From contig NZ_JALPRR010000003.1 in NCBI RefSeq assembly GCF_023630205.1, positions 744,001 through 808,000 on the forward strand: a stretch of DNA of 64,000 bases. Direction: 5' to 3'. Shown here in pieces: positions 51,322 to 60,712 of the stretch (the stretch's first letter is position 1; every line of letters begins with the position of its first letter). The DNA is from Pontibacter ruber (GTDB lineage Bacteria > Bacteroidota > Bacteroidia > Cytophagales > Hymenobacteraceae). The position numbers were made by a program, and so were the translations under genes. A model generated the notes under the pieces. It was not told the origin of the DNA. It searched no databases and was given only the letters and a program-made list of their open reading frames with translations.

Positions 51322-52395
51322 ATGCCCCGAAACCTGTTTTTGCTTTACCTGATTCTGTTAGTTCTTGCAAGTCCAGTTTCGGGGCATACTCTTCAGGGAC
51401 CTTCAAAGAAGGCACACAAAAAAGTACTATTGCTGATGGGCACACGCTTCGAATTGACAGCGGTGTCAGAAGACGAGCAGCAGGCACTGAAAGCAATTGA
51501 CGCAGGCATCAAAGAAATACAGCGCATCGAAGCGCTTATATCGGAATGGCAGCCAAACACCCAGGTAAGCGAAATTAACCGAAACGCCGGCATCAAGCCG
51601 GTGGTGGTCGACAGGGAGCTCTTCGATTTGATCATCCGGAGCAACCGTATCTCCAAAATGTCGGGTGGTGCTTTTGATATTACCTGGGCCTCTGCCGATA
51701 AGATCTGGAAGTTTGACGGCAGCATGAAAAAAATGCCTTCTCCGGAAGAGGTTGCCGCATCGGTAAAGCGTATCGGCTATGAGAAAATCATTCTCGACCC
51801 TACCAAGCCCAGTGTTTTTCTCAAAGACAAAGGTATGAAGATCGGGTTTGGGGCAATAGGCAAAGGCTATGCCGCCAACCGTGCCCGCGATGTGATGCGC
51901 AACATGGGCATCAGCAGCGGTGTGGTAAATGCTGCAGGCGACCTGATTGCCTGGGGCCGCCAGCCGGACGGGCAGCCCTGGTACGTGGGCATTGCCGATC
52001 CTGCCGAGAAAGACAAGGTTTTTTCCTGGCTTACTGTTAACGAGACCGCTGTAGTTACTTCCGGCAGCTACGAAAAATTTGTAGAATTCAATGGCAAGCG
52101 CTACGGCCATATTATCGACCCCCGCACCGGCTATCCTGTTTCCGGCCTCAAGAGTGTGACCGTAATTTGCCCCAACGCCGAACTGGCCGATGCCCTGGCT
52201 ACTACGGTATTTGTGCTGGGGAAAGAGGAGGGCTTGTACCTGATCAACCAGCTGAAAGGAGTGGAGTGCCTGCTCATTACTGACGAGGACGAGATGGTCA
52301 CTTCCGATAACCTGCACCTGCACTTTTATAAGAATCAGAATCCTGCCAAACTACGTAAAGAGAAATCACACGCTTTAAAAGAAGAGGCAAGATGA
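51322..52395 (+). CDS. apbE: FAD:protein FMN transferase (ApbE)
   Basis: 357 residues; signal peptide region, then ApbE domain. Motifs: MGTRFELTA at the start of the fold, GGAFDITWA, GAIGKGYAANRARDVM, GVVNAAGDLIAWG (substrate loop) and the C-terminal SGSYEKFVEFNGKRYGHIIDPRTGYPV (in parts). ApbE attaches FMN to Thr/Ser of exported proteins such as NqrC and RnfG. Neither target is nearby; the operon instead has DUF4266 and DUF3570 proteins, so one of these may be the substrate. Overlaps the DUF4266 gene by four bases (52392-52395). Confidence 0.93.
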   Translation: MPRNLFLLYLILLVLASPVSGHTLQGPSKKAHKKVLLLMGTRFELTAVSEDEQQALKAIDAGIKEIQRIEALISEWQPNTQVSEINRNAGIKPVVVDRELFDLIIRSNRISKMSGGAFDITWASADKIWKFDGSMKKMPSPEEVAASVKRIGYEKIILDPTKPSVFLKDKGMKIGFGAIGKGYAANRARDVMRNMGISSGVVNAAGDLIAWGRQPDGQPWYVGIADPAEKDKVFSWLTVNETAVVTSGSYEKFVEFNGKRYGHIIDPRTGYPVSGLKSVTVICPNAELADALATTVFVLGKEEGLYLINQLKGVECLLITDEDEMVTSDNLHLHFYKNQNPAKLRKEKSHALKEEAR

Positions 52396-52619
52396 GGAAA
52401 TTACGTGTCTGTTTAACTGTTGCTTTCTGCTCTGGTTTGATGCTCCTGCTCAACAGTTGCGAAGTAGTTAAACCCTACCAGAAGACTTTTCTCAACGAAG
52501 AGGAAATGAAGCTCAGCGCCCGCAAGGTGGAAACCTTTGAGTTTAACTTCCAGACGTACCGGGAAGGAGCTGCCGGTGCCAACAGCGGTAAAGTAGGAGG
52601 AGGATGCGGATGCAACTAA
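52392..52619 (+). CDS. DUF4266 small lipoprotein with GGGCGCN tail
   Basis: 75 residues: lipoprotein signal (LLLNSC), then VKPYQKTFLNEEEMKLS typical of DUF4266, and a Gly-rich end GGGCGCN with two cysteines near the C-terminus. The codons for that tail double as the Shine-Dalgarno site (AGGAGG 52598-52603) for the next gene. The exposed CxC suggests a thiol substrate for the thioredoxin or a metal site. Start overlaps apbE stop (ATGA). Confidence 0.85.
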   Translation: MRKLRVCLTVAFCSGLMLLLNSCEVVKPYQKTFLNEEEMKLSARKVETFEFNFQTYREGAAGANSGKVGGGCGCN

Positions 52620-53821
52620 AGTATGCAGGCATGCTGGTAGCCTGGACAGTGGCTACAGCGGCAATGGCACAAACCCAGGTTACTACTCCTAAACGACGGG
52701 TAAAGGAGCTGGACCCGACCGAGGTCAACATCCTGGGCAGTTATTACTCACAGGATGGAGAGCATTCCCCGGTTACCGGGGGCGTGGGTACCGAAGAGCT
52801 GACTGACGTGACGCCGACCGTGATCGTAAATGTTCCGCTCGACACGACCACCAACATGATCGTGAACTTCGGGATGGACTTTTATAGTTCTGCCTCCACA
52901 GACCGGATTGACTACAATATTTCCTCTGCCTCCAGCCGTGACACGCGCATACACATGGATGTAGGTCTCAGTAAGCGCAACAATGCCCGTCGCGTAATCA
53001 AAAGTATATCCATCGGGGGCTCCACCGAATACGACTACCAGTCTTTGTCGCTGGGGCTGGGCTGGAGCAAAGGGTCTGCAGACGGTAACCGGGAACTAAG
53101 TTTTGCAGGGCAGGCTTTTTTCGACACCTGGACGCTCATTTACCCGATAGAGCTACGCACCGGCCAGGAGCTGCTGGATACAAAGAAGCGCCAATCCTAC
53201 AACTTTTCGGCAACGCTGTCGCAGGTAATAAACCGGCGTTTGCAGGGTTCTCTTACTACGGACATTGTTTACCAGAGCGGGTTGCTTTCGACGCCTTTCC
53301 ATAGGGTATACTTTCAGGAGCAGGAATTGCCAAAAGTGGAACTACTGCCGGATAACCGCCTGAAGTACCCCGTAGGCTTGCGCCTGAACTACTACATCAG
53401 CGACTATCTTACTTCGCGTTTCTTTTACCGGTTCTATGCCGATAACTGGGGCATTGTAGCCAATACAGTAGAACTGGAAACACCGATCAAGATCGGCCCT
53501 TTCTTTTCGTTCTATCCGTTCTACCGGTACCATACTCAAACCGAAGCCGATTATTTTGCACCTTACAAAGTGCACGATCTGGGGGAGGAATTTTATACTT
53601 CTGATTACGATCTTTCTGCTTTCAACAGCCACAAGGCGGGGCTTGGGGTACGTTATTCGCCCCTGATGGGCATTGCAGAAGGGCATTTCCCTTTCCGACG
53701 TAAAACAACGTTGTTTAAGAGTGTAGAATTGCGCTTTGGCAACTACTGGCGCAGCGATGGCCTGAAAGCTTTCATCATTAGTGCGGATCTGGGCTTTACC
53801 ATCAGCCCGCGAGAGCGGTAA
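52610..53821 (+). CDS. DUF3570 outer-membrane barrel protein
   Basis: 403 residues from ATG 52610, chosen because AGGAGG ends 6 nt before it; an ATG at 52604 is too close to that site. Signal peptide (LVAWTVATAAMA), then a beta-barrel-like sequence of alternating strands ending in TISPRER. DUF3570 is always found with DUF4266 and often ApbE. The motif DYNISSASSRDT (near 104-115) resembles the S/T-G-A-T type flavinylation signal of ApbE substrates, though the Gly is Ser. A role in extracytoplasmic electron or flavin transfer is inferred. Confidence 0.83.
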   Translation: MQLKYAGMLVAWTVATAAMAQTQVTTPKRRVKELDPTEVNILGSYYSQDGEHSPVTGGVGTEELTDVTPTVIVNVPLDTTTNMIVNFGMDFYSSASTDRIDYNISSASSRDTRIHMDVGLSKRNNARRVIKSISIGGSTEYDYQSLSLGLGWSKGSADGNRELSFAGQAFFDTWTLIYPIELRTGQELLDTKKRQSYNFSATLSQVINRRLQGSLTTDIVYQSGLLSTPFHRVYFQEQELPKVELLPDNRLKYPVGLRLNYYISDYLTSRFFYRFYADNWGIVANTVELETPIKIGPFFSFYPFYRYHTQTEADYFAPYKVHDLGEEFYTSDYDLSAFNSHKAGLGVRYSPLMGIAEGHFPFRRKTTLFKSVELRFGNYWRSDGLKAFIISADLGFTISPRER

Positions 53822-53844
53822 GGTGCGCAACCCAAGCAATTAAA

Positions 53845-53890
53845 AAGTATAAAAGCCGCCTGCTTGTATCAGCAGGCGGCTTTTATACTT
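53845..53890. terminator. Bidirectional terminator with TATACTT arms
   Basis: Perfect 20-bp stem AAGTATAAAAGCCGCCTGCT (53845-53864) / 53871-53890; both ends carry the AAGTATA/TATACTT 7-mer. Between the convergent DUF3570 and pepD genes. Confidence 0.88.
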
Positions 53891-53905
53891 TAACTCAGGT
53901 TATAC

Positions 53906-55369
53906 TTATGCTTTTGCCGGAATACGCTTGAGCGTTTCCAGCAGGTAACCCCAGTATTTCTGCACCGAGCTGATCTGTACTTTTTCGTCTGGGGAGTGGG
54001 CACCACGGATGTTCGGACCAAAAGAGATCATCTCCATTTTAGGATAGTTAGCACCCACAATGCCGCATTCCAGGCCGGCGTGGCAGGCATTCACGTGGGC
54101 TTCCTCTTTGTACATGTCGCGGTACAGGTCGCTCATCAGCTTCACGATGGTAGCACCCGGGCGTGGCGTCCAGCCCGGGTAGGAACCGGCAAAGTTTACT
54201 TCTGCACCTGCCAGTTCAAATGTGCTCTGGATGGCACGGGCCAGGTCCATTTTTTCGCTGTCTACGGAGCTTCGGGTGAGGCACTGGATGGTATAGTTGC
54301 CGTCTTTTACCAGCACGCGGGCCAGGTTGTTGGATGTTTGCACCAGGTTCTCAATCTCCGGGCTCATGCGGAAAATTCCGCTAGGGCAGGCATACAGCAC
54401 CCGTAGCAGTTTGTGCTGGAACTCTTCGGAGAGGGCAGTTGCTGGTGTATTTACAGCTTCAACTGTCACCTCCATGTTCGGATCTGTGGTGCGGTATTCG
54501 TCTTTCAGATTGGCGGTTTCCTGACGGATGAAGTTTTCAAAAGCTGCTTTCTGGTTTTCCGGTACGGCCACTTCGGCAAACGATTCGCGCGGAATCGCAT
54601 TGCGCAGGCTGCCGCCATCAATAGAGCTCACGCGCAAGCTAAAGGACGAAGCAGCCTGGAACAGCAGGCGGTTCATGAGCTTGTTGGCGTTGCCTCTGCC
54701 TAGGTGGATGTCCATACCCGAGTGGCCGCCTGTCAGGCCTTTCACGCCTACACGGTAGCCGTGCATGCCGCCCTCCAACGACTCCTGTTGGTAAGTGCCT
54801 GTAGCGGTAACGTCCACACCGCCGGCACAGCCGATGGTCAGTTCCCGGTCGTCTTCGGTGTCGAGGTTGAGCATGATGCTGGCGTCCAGCATGCCACCTT
54901 TCAGGTTCAGCGCGCCCGTCATACCGGTTTCTTCATCTATTGTAAACAGGGCTTCGATAGGCGGATGCTGAATGTCTTTGGATTCCAGCAAGGCCATGAT
55001 GGTAGCCACGCCAATGCCGTTATCTGCTCCCAGTGTAGTGCCTTCTGCCTTTACCCAGTCGCCATCCACAAACATTCTGATGCCTTCGGTTGCAAAATCA
55101 AAGTTGGTATCAGCATTTTTCTGGTGTACCATGTCGAGGTGGCTCTGCAGGAGCACAGTCTGGCGGTCTTCCATGCCCGGGCTTGCCGGCTTTTTGATGA
55201 TCACGTTACCGATCTCATCTTCGATGGTTTTCAAACCCAGACGGTTGCCAAAATCTTTGATGAACTGTATCACCCGCTCTTCTTTCTTGGAAGGGCGTGG
55301 CACTGCATTCAGGTCTGCAAAGTTACTCCAGAGGGCCTTGGGCTCCAGGTTTCTTACTTCGGTGCTCAT
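53906..55369 (-). CDS. pepD: Aminoacyl-histidine dipeptidase (M20, PepD)
   Basis: 487 residues, M20 metallopeptidase of the PepD/carnosinase type. Metal motifs are complete: QSHLDMVHQ, GADNGIGVATIMALL (Asp ligand), DEETGMTGA (catalytic Glu, Glu ligand) and NLDTEDD. The C-terminal metal His is in VNACHAGLECG. The insert lid domain (about 200-370) is present. Hydrolyses Xaa-His and other dipeptides in the cytoplasm. Stands alone with a strong downstream terminator. Confidence 0.95.
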   Translation of the reverse strand: MSTEVRNLEPKALWSNFADLNAVPRPSKKEERVIQFIKDFGNRLGLKTIEDEIGNVIIKKPASPGMEDRQTVLLQSHLDMVHQKNADTNFDFATEGIRMFVDGDWVKAEGTTLGADNGIGVATIMALLESKDIQHPPIEALFTIDEETGMTGALNLKGGMLDASIMLNLDTEDDRELTIGCAGGVDVTATGTYQQESLEGGMHGYRVGVKGLTGGHSGMDIHLGRGNANKLMNRLLFQAASSFSLRVSSIDGGSLRNAIPRESFAEVAVPENQKAAFENFIRQETANLKDEYRTTDPNMEVTVEAVNTPATALSEEFQHKLLRVLYACPSGIFRMSPEIENLVQTSNNLARVLVKDGNYTIQCLTRSSVDSEKMDLARAIQSTFELAGAEVNFAGSYPGWTPRPGATIVKLMSDLYRDMYKEEAHVNACHAGLECGIVGANYPKMEMISFGPNIRGAHSPDEKVQISSVQKYWGYLLETLKRIPAKA

Positions 55370-55496
55370 ATAGTAAGGTTGGTCTATGGTTAAATTTGAT
55401 ACTGATTCCGGGTTTGAAGGTAGTAATTATACTTTATACTTCAGGCATAAAGTATAACCGCACCTCCAAGGCAGATCAGCTATACCTGCTGCTGAT

Positions 55497-55739
55497 TTAC
55501 TGAGCAGCTTCAATGGCCTGTACCAGTTCTTCGTCCGAGAGCTGCTCGTTCCAATTGCTGTCCAGTTCTAATCGTACGCTTTGCGCGCCACCGCTCGGCG
55601 TACAAACTACCGGTACTTTTCCGTCTTTGTTTTCGGCCAGTTCGGCTGCTTTTTCTCCTTCTTTTCCCTCCAGTCCGGAATAGGCCTGCGCGCAGGTCCA
55701 GGTGGTGTTTTCCTTATCGGTTACTTCGCGTTGTATCAT
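55497..55739 (-). CDS. Conserved small protein, 80 aa, unknown
   Basis: From ATG 55739 (MIQREVTDKENTTW). Contains TWTCAQAYS and VVCTPSGGAQSVRLEL, with two cysteines, and an acidic end NEQLSDEELVQAIEAAQ. No signal peptide and no family recognised. Upstream open frame to 55769 adds ten residues without a good start. Isolated between pepD and the amidohydrolase gene, all on the minus strand. Confidence 0.7.
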   Translation of the reverse strand: MIQREVTDKENTTWTCAQAYSGLEGKEGEKAAELAENKDGKVPVVCTPSGGAQSVRLELDSNWNEQLSDEELVQAIEAAQ

Positions 55740-55857
55740 GGTTATACTTTGTGTTAGTGTATCGGGCACGTTCCATTGTTCCAGGAAACCGCCACCTGCA
55801 CTGGTACGTGAAAAGCAGCTGTTTGCTTGCCTTTACCACACAAAAAGTATAGAAGTG

Positions 55858-57132
55858 TTAGTATTTGTAGACCACGCCGTCCTTCATTACCAGCTTTACT
55901 TTCCGGATCTGGCTGATGTTTTTTGTAGGATCTCCTTCCACGGCAATGATATCAGCGAGTAAGCCTGTTTTAATCCTGCCTATCGAGCTGCCTTGCCCAA
56001 ACGCATCGGCGTTTACGGAGGTAGCCGAACGCAGCACTTCCAGCGGTTTCATCCCATAGTCCACCATCATTTCCATTTCGCGGGCATTGTCGCCGTGCGT
56101 GAACACGCCCACGTCGCCGCCCATCACGATGGTAACACCGGCATCAAGCGCTGCAGCAAAGCTTTTGCGCTTGGCTTTGATACGCTCCGGCTCTTCCTCG
56201 CTTCCTTTTTTCCAGCCACGGTACTGCGTAATGGCGTCGCCGGCAGCCAGGGTAGGGCAGAAGGCTACCTTGTTCTTTTTCATCAACCTGTAAATTTCAG
56301 GAGTGGCGTCGTCACCGTGCTCGATGGTAGATACTCCGGCAAGTATGGAACGGCGCATGCCTTCCGGGGTAGATGCATGTGCCACTACCGGGCGCCCGCT
56401 GCTGGCTGCCACCTCCACCATCTTTTTCAGCTCATCTACCGTGAAAGTGGGCTGAGCTTCTTTGTTCAGACCCCAGCGGTAATCGGCGTATACTTTGATC
56501 AGATCGGCACCTTTCCCTATTTGCGTGCGCACTTCTTTGATCAGGGCGTCTGTTCCGTCGGCTTCGGCAGCTCCGATGGGCGTCGTGATTTCATAGCTCA
56601 GTTCTTTAGGTCCGTAACTACCGGTAGCCACAATGGCCTTGGTGGCAATGAGCATGCGCGGACCTGGGATGATGTTTTTGTTGATCGCTTCTTTCAGGCC
56701 CACATCGTCGTACTCTGCGCCTTCGGTGCCCAGATCGCGTATGGTGGTGAAACCAGCCAGCAGCGTATTGCGGGCGTGCACTGTAGCTCTTGCCACCCGC
56801 TCAGCCCGCGACTCTTTCAGTACTTGGTCGTTCCAGGTAGTTTCGTTATAGGGGTGCAGCAGCAGGTGGCTGTGTCCCTCTATCAAGCCGGGCAGTAGGG
56901 TAGTGCCCGGAAGCTCCACCACCTGCGCTTGCGGCGGGGTATTCGTCATCATGCCAACTGCCTCAATTTTGTTGTTTTTTACCAGCACCTGCCAGCCTTC
57001 GTGCATCTTTTCTCCGTCAAACACGCGTGCAGGCTTGAGCAGATACCAGGTGTCAGCAGTTGTTGCCTGCGCAAGCAGCACTTGACAAGGGAAAAAGAGC
57101 AGCAGAAGAACAAATAGTGTCAGTTGTCGCAT
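55858..57132 (-). CDS. Exported amidohydrolase (imidazolonepropionase-like)
   Basis: 424 residues; signal peptide (LFVLLLLFFPCQVLLAQA), then a metal-dependent amidohydrolase of the Xaa-Pro/imidazolonepropionase-like cluster. Metal motif HSHLLLH (after GLIEG), the Lys in LIKVYADY, VAHAST, EHGDDATPE and GGDVGVF follow in order. Likely a periplasmic enzyme acting on peptide or cyclic amide bonds; substrate unknown. Confidence 0.9.
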   Translation of the reverse strand: MRQLTLFVLLLLFFPCQVLLAQATTADTWYLLKPARVFDGEKMHEGWQVLVKNNKIEAVGMMTNTPPQAQVVELPGTTLLPGLIEGHSHLLLHPYNETTWNDQVLKESRAERVARATVHARNTLLAGFTTIRDLGTEGAEYDDVGLKEAINKNIIPGPRMLIATKAIVATGSYGPKELSYEITTPIGAAEADGTDALIKEVRTQIGKGADLIKVYADYRWGLNKEAQPTFTVDELKKMVEVAASSGRPVVAHASTPEGMRRSILAGVSTIEHGDDATPEIYRLMKKNKVAFCPTLAAGDAITQYRGWKKGSEEEPERIKAKRKSFAAALDAGVTIVMGGDVGVFTHGDNAREMEMMVDYGMKPLEVLRSATSVNADAFGQGSSIGRIKTGLLADIIAVEGDPTKNISQIRKVKLVMKDGVVYKY

Positions 57133-57389
57133 AGGGTGTCTGTATAAGTATACTTCAGAAGGCTAATCGTCATGCCTAATTATTCCGACTACAATTTAAA
57201 GAATTGTCGGAGCCAAAGGAGCCGGAAAGAAGAAAAGTTGCAGGCAGATGGTTGCATAATTTGATCTATCAGCACCCAACCGTTAGATTCTTTATTGTAA
57301 GCTATCAAATAACTAGCCGGCAACTGAACAAGCATCCTGGTACGGGGTAAAATTATGGGTAGTCTTTCCAATCTTAAAGCACGACACCT

Positions 57390-58688
57390 ATGGAAAAGCA
57401 AGATCTACCCCGAGGGTTTCAGGATATGATGCAGTTTGGCCTGATAGAAGCACTGCTCGGCCGCCGCTCCCGCCGTTTTTTTATGGGTGCCGAAATACCG
57501 GATGGCGTGTTTAAGTATAAATCGAAGCATGCACCTGTGCCGCTTACCGAACTGGAGAAACTGCTGGTGGTAACGGCCTGCGGCGGTAATACGGGTTGGC
57601 ACCACATGATCCACAGGGCGCAACGGTACGCGCCGCACCTTTCCAATTATGCCGGTGCGGCAGGAGGGCGCACTTTTCCATCAGCGGCAGGTTTCCATAC
57701 CAGCAAAACGTTTTTTACTGATGATGAAGGCGTATACGTGCTGGACAACCGCGACGCACCCGCCAGTGCTGACCGACACGAAGACGGATCGCTGGAGCTG
57801 GAGGCGGTACTGGAAGCACTCCGGAGCAACGTGCGTAAGTTGCAAAACGGGCGTTTACGCCTGCCGGCAGAGGTACCGTTTGTAGAGGCACACAACACCT
57901 GGGTAGCCAACCAGCCGGGCACGCTGCTGGTGATGCCTGTGGGGGACCTGGCACAGCACGTTTTGCTTGGCATTTGCTACATGCTGCAGAACGGCTACAT
58001 CCTCTACGACGACATCCATAAACGCCCGATACCAGGTATTGAAAAGTATAAGCACCTCTACGACGAAGAAAAGGTATGGAACATTACTTTGCTGGAGCAA
58101 CTTTCGCTGTCGGAGGTGACGGTGGAACTGGCTACCAGCTGCTACGCAGGTACCCTGATGCTGCAGGCAATGGGGCTGGGAGGCTGGATGTACGATGGCA
58201 TTGATTTGTTCAGTATGCTGGGAGCCAGCGGCGTGCCGGATATACCTGGCCTCGGCTTCCGTTTTGATACAGATGACCGCTGGCCGTACCCGAATCCGAC
58301 CGGACTGGAAGGTGTGATGGAAGGCTTTTGCCCGCCGCACTACCCGGACATGCGGGCAGCAGTGGAGGCCGTTGTGGATCGCAAGTATGGCAAAGGCGGT
58401 CCTTTTAACCCTGATACTGCTGGCCCCTGGAAGAACTCGGCAAAAGTGCGTGGCGCAGCCCAGGTGCACAGCGAAGATTTTAAAGCCTGTGTGGCGTTGC
58501 AGGCGCAGTACGTGTACGATACCTTTGGCAAATTCCCGGGTACGGTGCCATCTATCTTCACGCTCATGTACCTGCAGGCACACCACCTGGACCTTGACTT
58601 TTACGACACGTTCTACAAACCGGGAGCCTACCTGAAAACACATGCCGAGCATATGGCGAAGTGGCATGGTGGGGATGGATTCAAATAG
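57390..58688 (+). CDS. Unrecognised protein with nitroreductase-like features
   Basis: 432 residues, no signal peptide. N-terminal part LIEALLGRRSRRFFMGAEIPDG and APVPLTELEKLLV resembles the start of nitroreductase-family flavoproteins, and VELATSCYAGTLMLQAMGLGGWMYDG resembles their C-terminal region (quoted in parts), but the spacing differs and the protein is twice the usual size. GASGVPDIPGLGFRFDTDDRWPYPNPTG is a distinctive internal block (e.g. PDIPGLGFRFD). It may be an uncharacterised flavin enzyme. Stands alone; a hairpin-rich repeat region follows. Confidence 0.8.
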   Translation: MEKQDLPRGFQDMMQFGLIEALLGRRSRRFFMGAEIPDGVFKYKSKHAPVPLTELEKLLVVTACGGNTGWHHMIHRAQRYAPHLSNYAGAAGGRTFPSAAGFHTSKTFFTDDEGVYVLDNRDAPASADRHEDGSLELEAVLEALRSNVRKLQNGRLRLPAEVPFVEAHNTWVANQPGTLLVMPVGDLAQHVLLGICYMLQNGYILYDDIHKRPIPGIEKYKHLYDEEKVWNITLLEQLSLSEVTVELATSCYAGTLMLQAMGLGGWMYDGIDLFSMLGASGVPDIPGLGFRFDTDDRWPYPNPTGLEGVMEGFCPPHYPDMRAAVEAVVDRKYGKGGPFNPDTAGPWKNSAKVRGAAQVHSEDFKACVALQAQYVYDTFGKFPGTVPSIFTLMYLQAHHLDLDFYDTFYKPGAYLKTHAEHMAKWHGGDGFK

Positions 58689-58770
58689 GAATTATGAACC
58701 TCTTAGCCAACTGTACCTCATACTTTTGATTTTGTAGCTCTTCGCTGGCTTTTCGCCTCGCCGGCGGGGC

Positions 58771-58853
58771 CTTACTTTTCTCCTTGATGAGAAAAGTAAG
58801 CAAAAGAATCAAGACGATTTTGAACTCGCTGAACGCTCAAACAAAAAATCGTC
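58771..58853. repeat. Hairpin-rich intergenic element
   Basis: CTTACTTTTCTC (58771-58782) / GAGAAAAGTAAG (58789-58800) is a perfect 12-bp stem with loop CTTGAT; GACGATTTT (58813-58821) / AAAATCGTC (58845-58853) forms a second stem around GAACTCGCTGAACGCTC. Only one copy in the window; I believe similar sequences are dispersed in related genomes. Confidence 0.6.
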
Positions 58854-58918
58854 ATCAGTGCACCTGGCAAAAGCCATTGCTTTAAAAGTATACTTTTAAA
58901 CTATACTTCTACTCCCTA

Positions 58919-59024
58919 TGGCGCGAGCGTCCTCGCTCGTGTTCTATTATTTGCTGGGCCTCCGGCCCAGTTGAGTCAGAGACTCAACCTTATTCTTTGG
59001 TCACGAATCTGGAGATTCGCGCCA
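58919..59024. repeat. Multi-hairpin dispersed repeat, copy 2
   Basis: 106 nt, closed by TGGCGC (58919-58924) / GCGCCA (59019-59024). Inner hairpins GAGCG/CGCTC (loop TCCT), TGGGCC/GGCCCA (loop TCC), GAGTC/GACTC (loop AGA) match copy 1 at 3788-3890. The fourth hairpin is GAATC/GATTC instead of CGGGTT/AACCCG, so the pairing is kept by paired changes. Between an unknown gene and the gene at 59126. Confidence 0.78.
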
Positions 59025-59125
59025 GTGATTTTAGTACTTAGCAGCACCCTTCGAGGAGGAGATTTGGCCGTTGCTATAGTTGAGGTTATACTTTCATCAT
59101 TGCCTATATGTGCAATCACAAAGTT

Positions 59126-59770
59126 TTACTGCCCAGAACTATCCTCTTTCGCTTCTTCCTGGTGCACGAGGTAGCTGGTGAGTTTGTTCCATTGCAGCGC
59201 CTGAATACCAGCCCAGCCTCCTTCGGCTACCAGGGTGTTCAGCAGGGCGCGATTCCCAGCTTCCGGACCCTGGTTGTTGATGCCTTCGTTCTTGCCTATT
59301 TCAAGGCCAATCAGCTTATTGCCTCGACGCTCTACCCGGAAGGTGCTGCTGGCTTCTTTGATGAAAAAGTGCTGAATTACTTCTTCCCCTGCTGTACTTT
59401 CGGTAGGTTTTTCGCTGGGATGGACGGTAAACTCGGCTACATCGCCGGCTTCCTTTATATCGGTTATCCTAACCCAATTTTCGATGGCGGCTCCGGGCAG
59501 TATGATCTGCATGTAATAACCAACTTCCGGTTTGGTGGCATTGCTTTTCCGGCCGTGCTGGTCGTAGAGCGTGAAAGTGGAGTTGATACCTGCCAGATCA
59601 GACCATTTGTTTACATCAAACAGCTTCTTTTTTGCCCTTTCAAACTCCTGGCGTGCAGTGGCCTCATCGGCAAAGGTATTTTCGTTGGTGTAGCGTTTGT
59701 CCTTTGTTTCATCCCCCTGCACGATTTTCACTTCTTCTTTTACTTTATCTATAATCTTCCTGATGCCCAT
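59126..59770 (-). CDS. Uncharacterised soluble protein, 214 aa
   Basis: A cytoplasmic protein with a charged N-terminus (MGIRKIIDKVKEEVKIVQ) and a mixed alpha/beta body (WSDLAGINSTFTLYDQHGRK, IENWVRITDIKEAGDVAEFTVH, in parts). No signal peptide, membrane helix or motif recognised. It may be one of the conserved Bacteroidota hypothetical families. Preceded on the same strand by the methyltransferase gene 142 nt upstream. Confidence 0.75.
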   Translation of the reverse strand: MGIRKIIDKVKEEVKIVQGDETKDKRYTNENTFADEATARQEFERAKKKLFDVNKWSDLAGINSTFTLYDQHGRKSNATKPEVGYYMQIILPGAAIENWVRITDIKEAGDVAEFTVHPSEKPTESTAGEEVIQHFFIKEASSTFRVERRGNKLIGLEIGKNEGINNQGPEAGNRALLNTLVAEGGWAGIQALQWNKLTSYLVHQEEAKEDSSGQ

Positions 59771-59912
59771 CTTATACTTGCTTCTAGCTTAACACAATGC
59801 TTTAGCTTACGGCTGTAGCAGGCAGATGTTGGTTCCTGCGGGCAGACAGGAAGCTGGTGGAAAGATAGCTGAAGCCGGAAATTAACCTGTCGGCAAATAG
59901 GGCAGGTTATAC

Positions 59913-60698
59913 TTAATAAAACAGGGTAAAATGTTCCTTAGGCTGCGACTTGCGGAAGAAAACGAGCCCGATGAAGAAAAGGTCTACCGTCTGAAGTACC
60001 TGCGGGTGCTGTTTTATCTCTTCCCAGGCTTGCTTCATCTCGGCAGACCAGTACAGGTCGTCCAGCACAAATACGCTGTATTCGTGGCTTTTGGCAAGGC
60101 AGGCGTTAAAATATCGCATGGTAGGCTCGTAGCGGTGGTTGCCGTCGAAGAAAGCAAAATCCAGCTTATCTACCTGCTGGAGTTGCCGCTGCAAAGTTTC
60201 GTCCAGGTTTCCTTCTATCACCTGCACATGCTTCAGGCCCAGGTGTTGGAGGTTTTCACGGGCAACGCCGGCAATGGCAGGGCAACCCTCAAAAGTATAG
60301 AATTGTGCCTGGTGCCGTGCTTCAGCCATGTAACTGGTGGTAATACCCAGCGATGTGCCCAGATCGAAGATGGTAGCGGGCTGAAAGTGGTTCACCAGCC
60401 GGAACAGCAGTTTGGCATATTTGGCTGGCTTGGCTGCGGTGCGGGCGATATCCTTTACCCTGCGTTCGTGTTTGTTTCCGCTTTTGGGGCCTGCGCCAAA
60501 GTCAGTTACCTGCAGCTTTCGGTTATCTTTCAGCAGTTTCTGCCGGAGCGCCTCTACCCGCGGGTAAGCAAAATACGTTCCGTCGTGCTGAATAACATGG
60601 TGGTACAGGCCGAAGATGAAAGGGGAGTGTACACCGTGTAGCTTGAAGGATCGCAGTCGGTAGCTCAGGTATTCAGCGGCAAAGCGAAAGGGAAGCAC
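59913..60698 (-). CDS. Class I SAM-dependent (O-)methyltransferase
   Basis: 261 residues. SAM motif I is IFDLGTSLGITTSYMA (about 111-126), the acidic strand-2 residue is in FYTFEG, and motif VLDDLYW / DFAFFDGNHRYEPTMRYFN resembles the O-methyltransferase type 3/24 group. The N-terminal SFKLHGVHSPFIFGLYHHVI is typical of a Bacteroidota subfamily. Substrate unknown. Probably co-transcribed with neither side: 142 nt to the next gene. Confidence 0.85.
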   Translation of the reverse strand: MLPFRFAAEYLSYRLRSFKLHGVHSPFIFGLYHHVIQHDGTYFAYPRVEALRQKLLKDNRKLQVTDFGAGPKSGNKHERRVKDIARTAAKPAKYAKLLFRLVNHFQPATIFDLGTSLGITTSYMAEARHQAQFYTFEGCPAIAGVARENLQHLGLKHVQVIEGNLDETLQRQLQQVDKLDFAFFDGNHRYEPTMRYFNACLAKSHEYSVFVLDDLYWSAEMKQAWEEIKQHPQVLQTVDLFFIGLVFFRKSQPKEHFTLFY

Positions 60699-60712
60699 TT
60701 ATTAAGGGTTAA

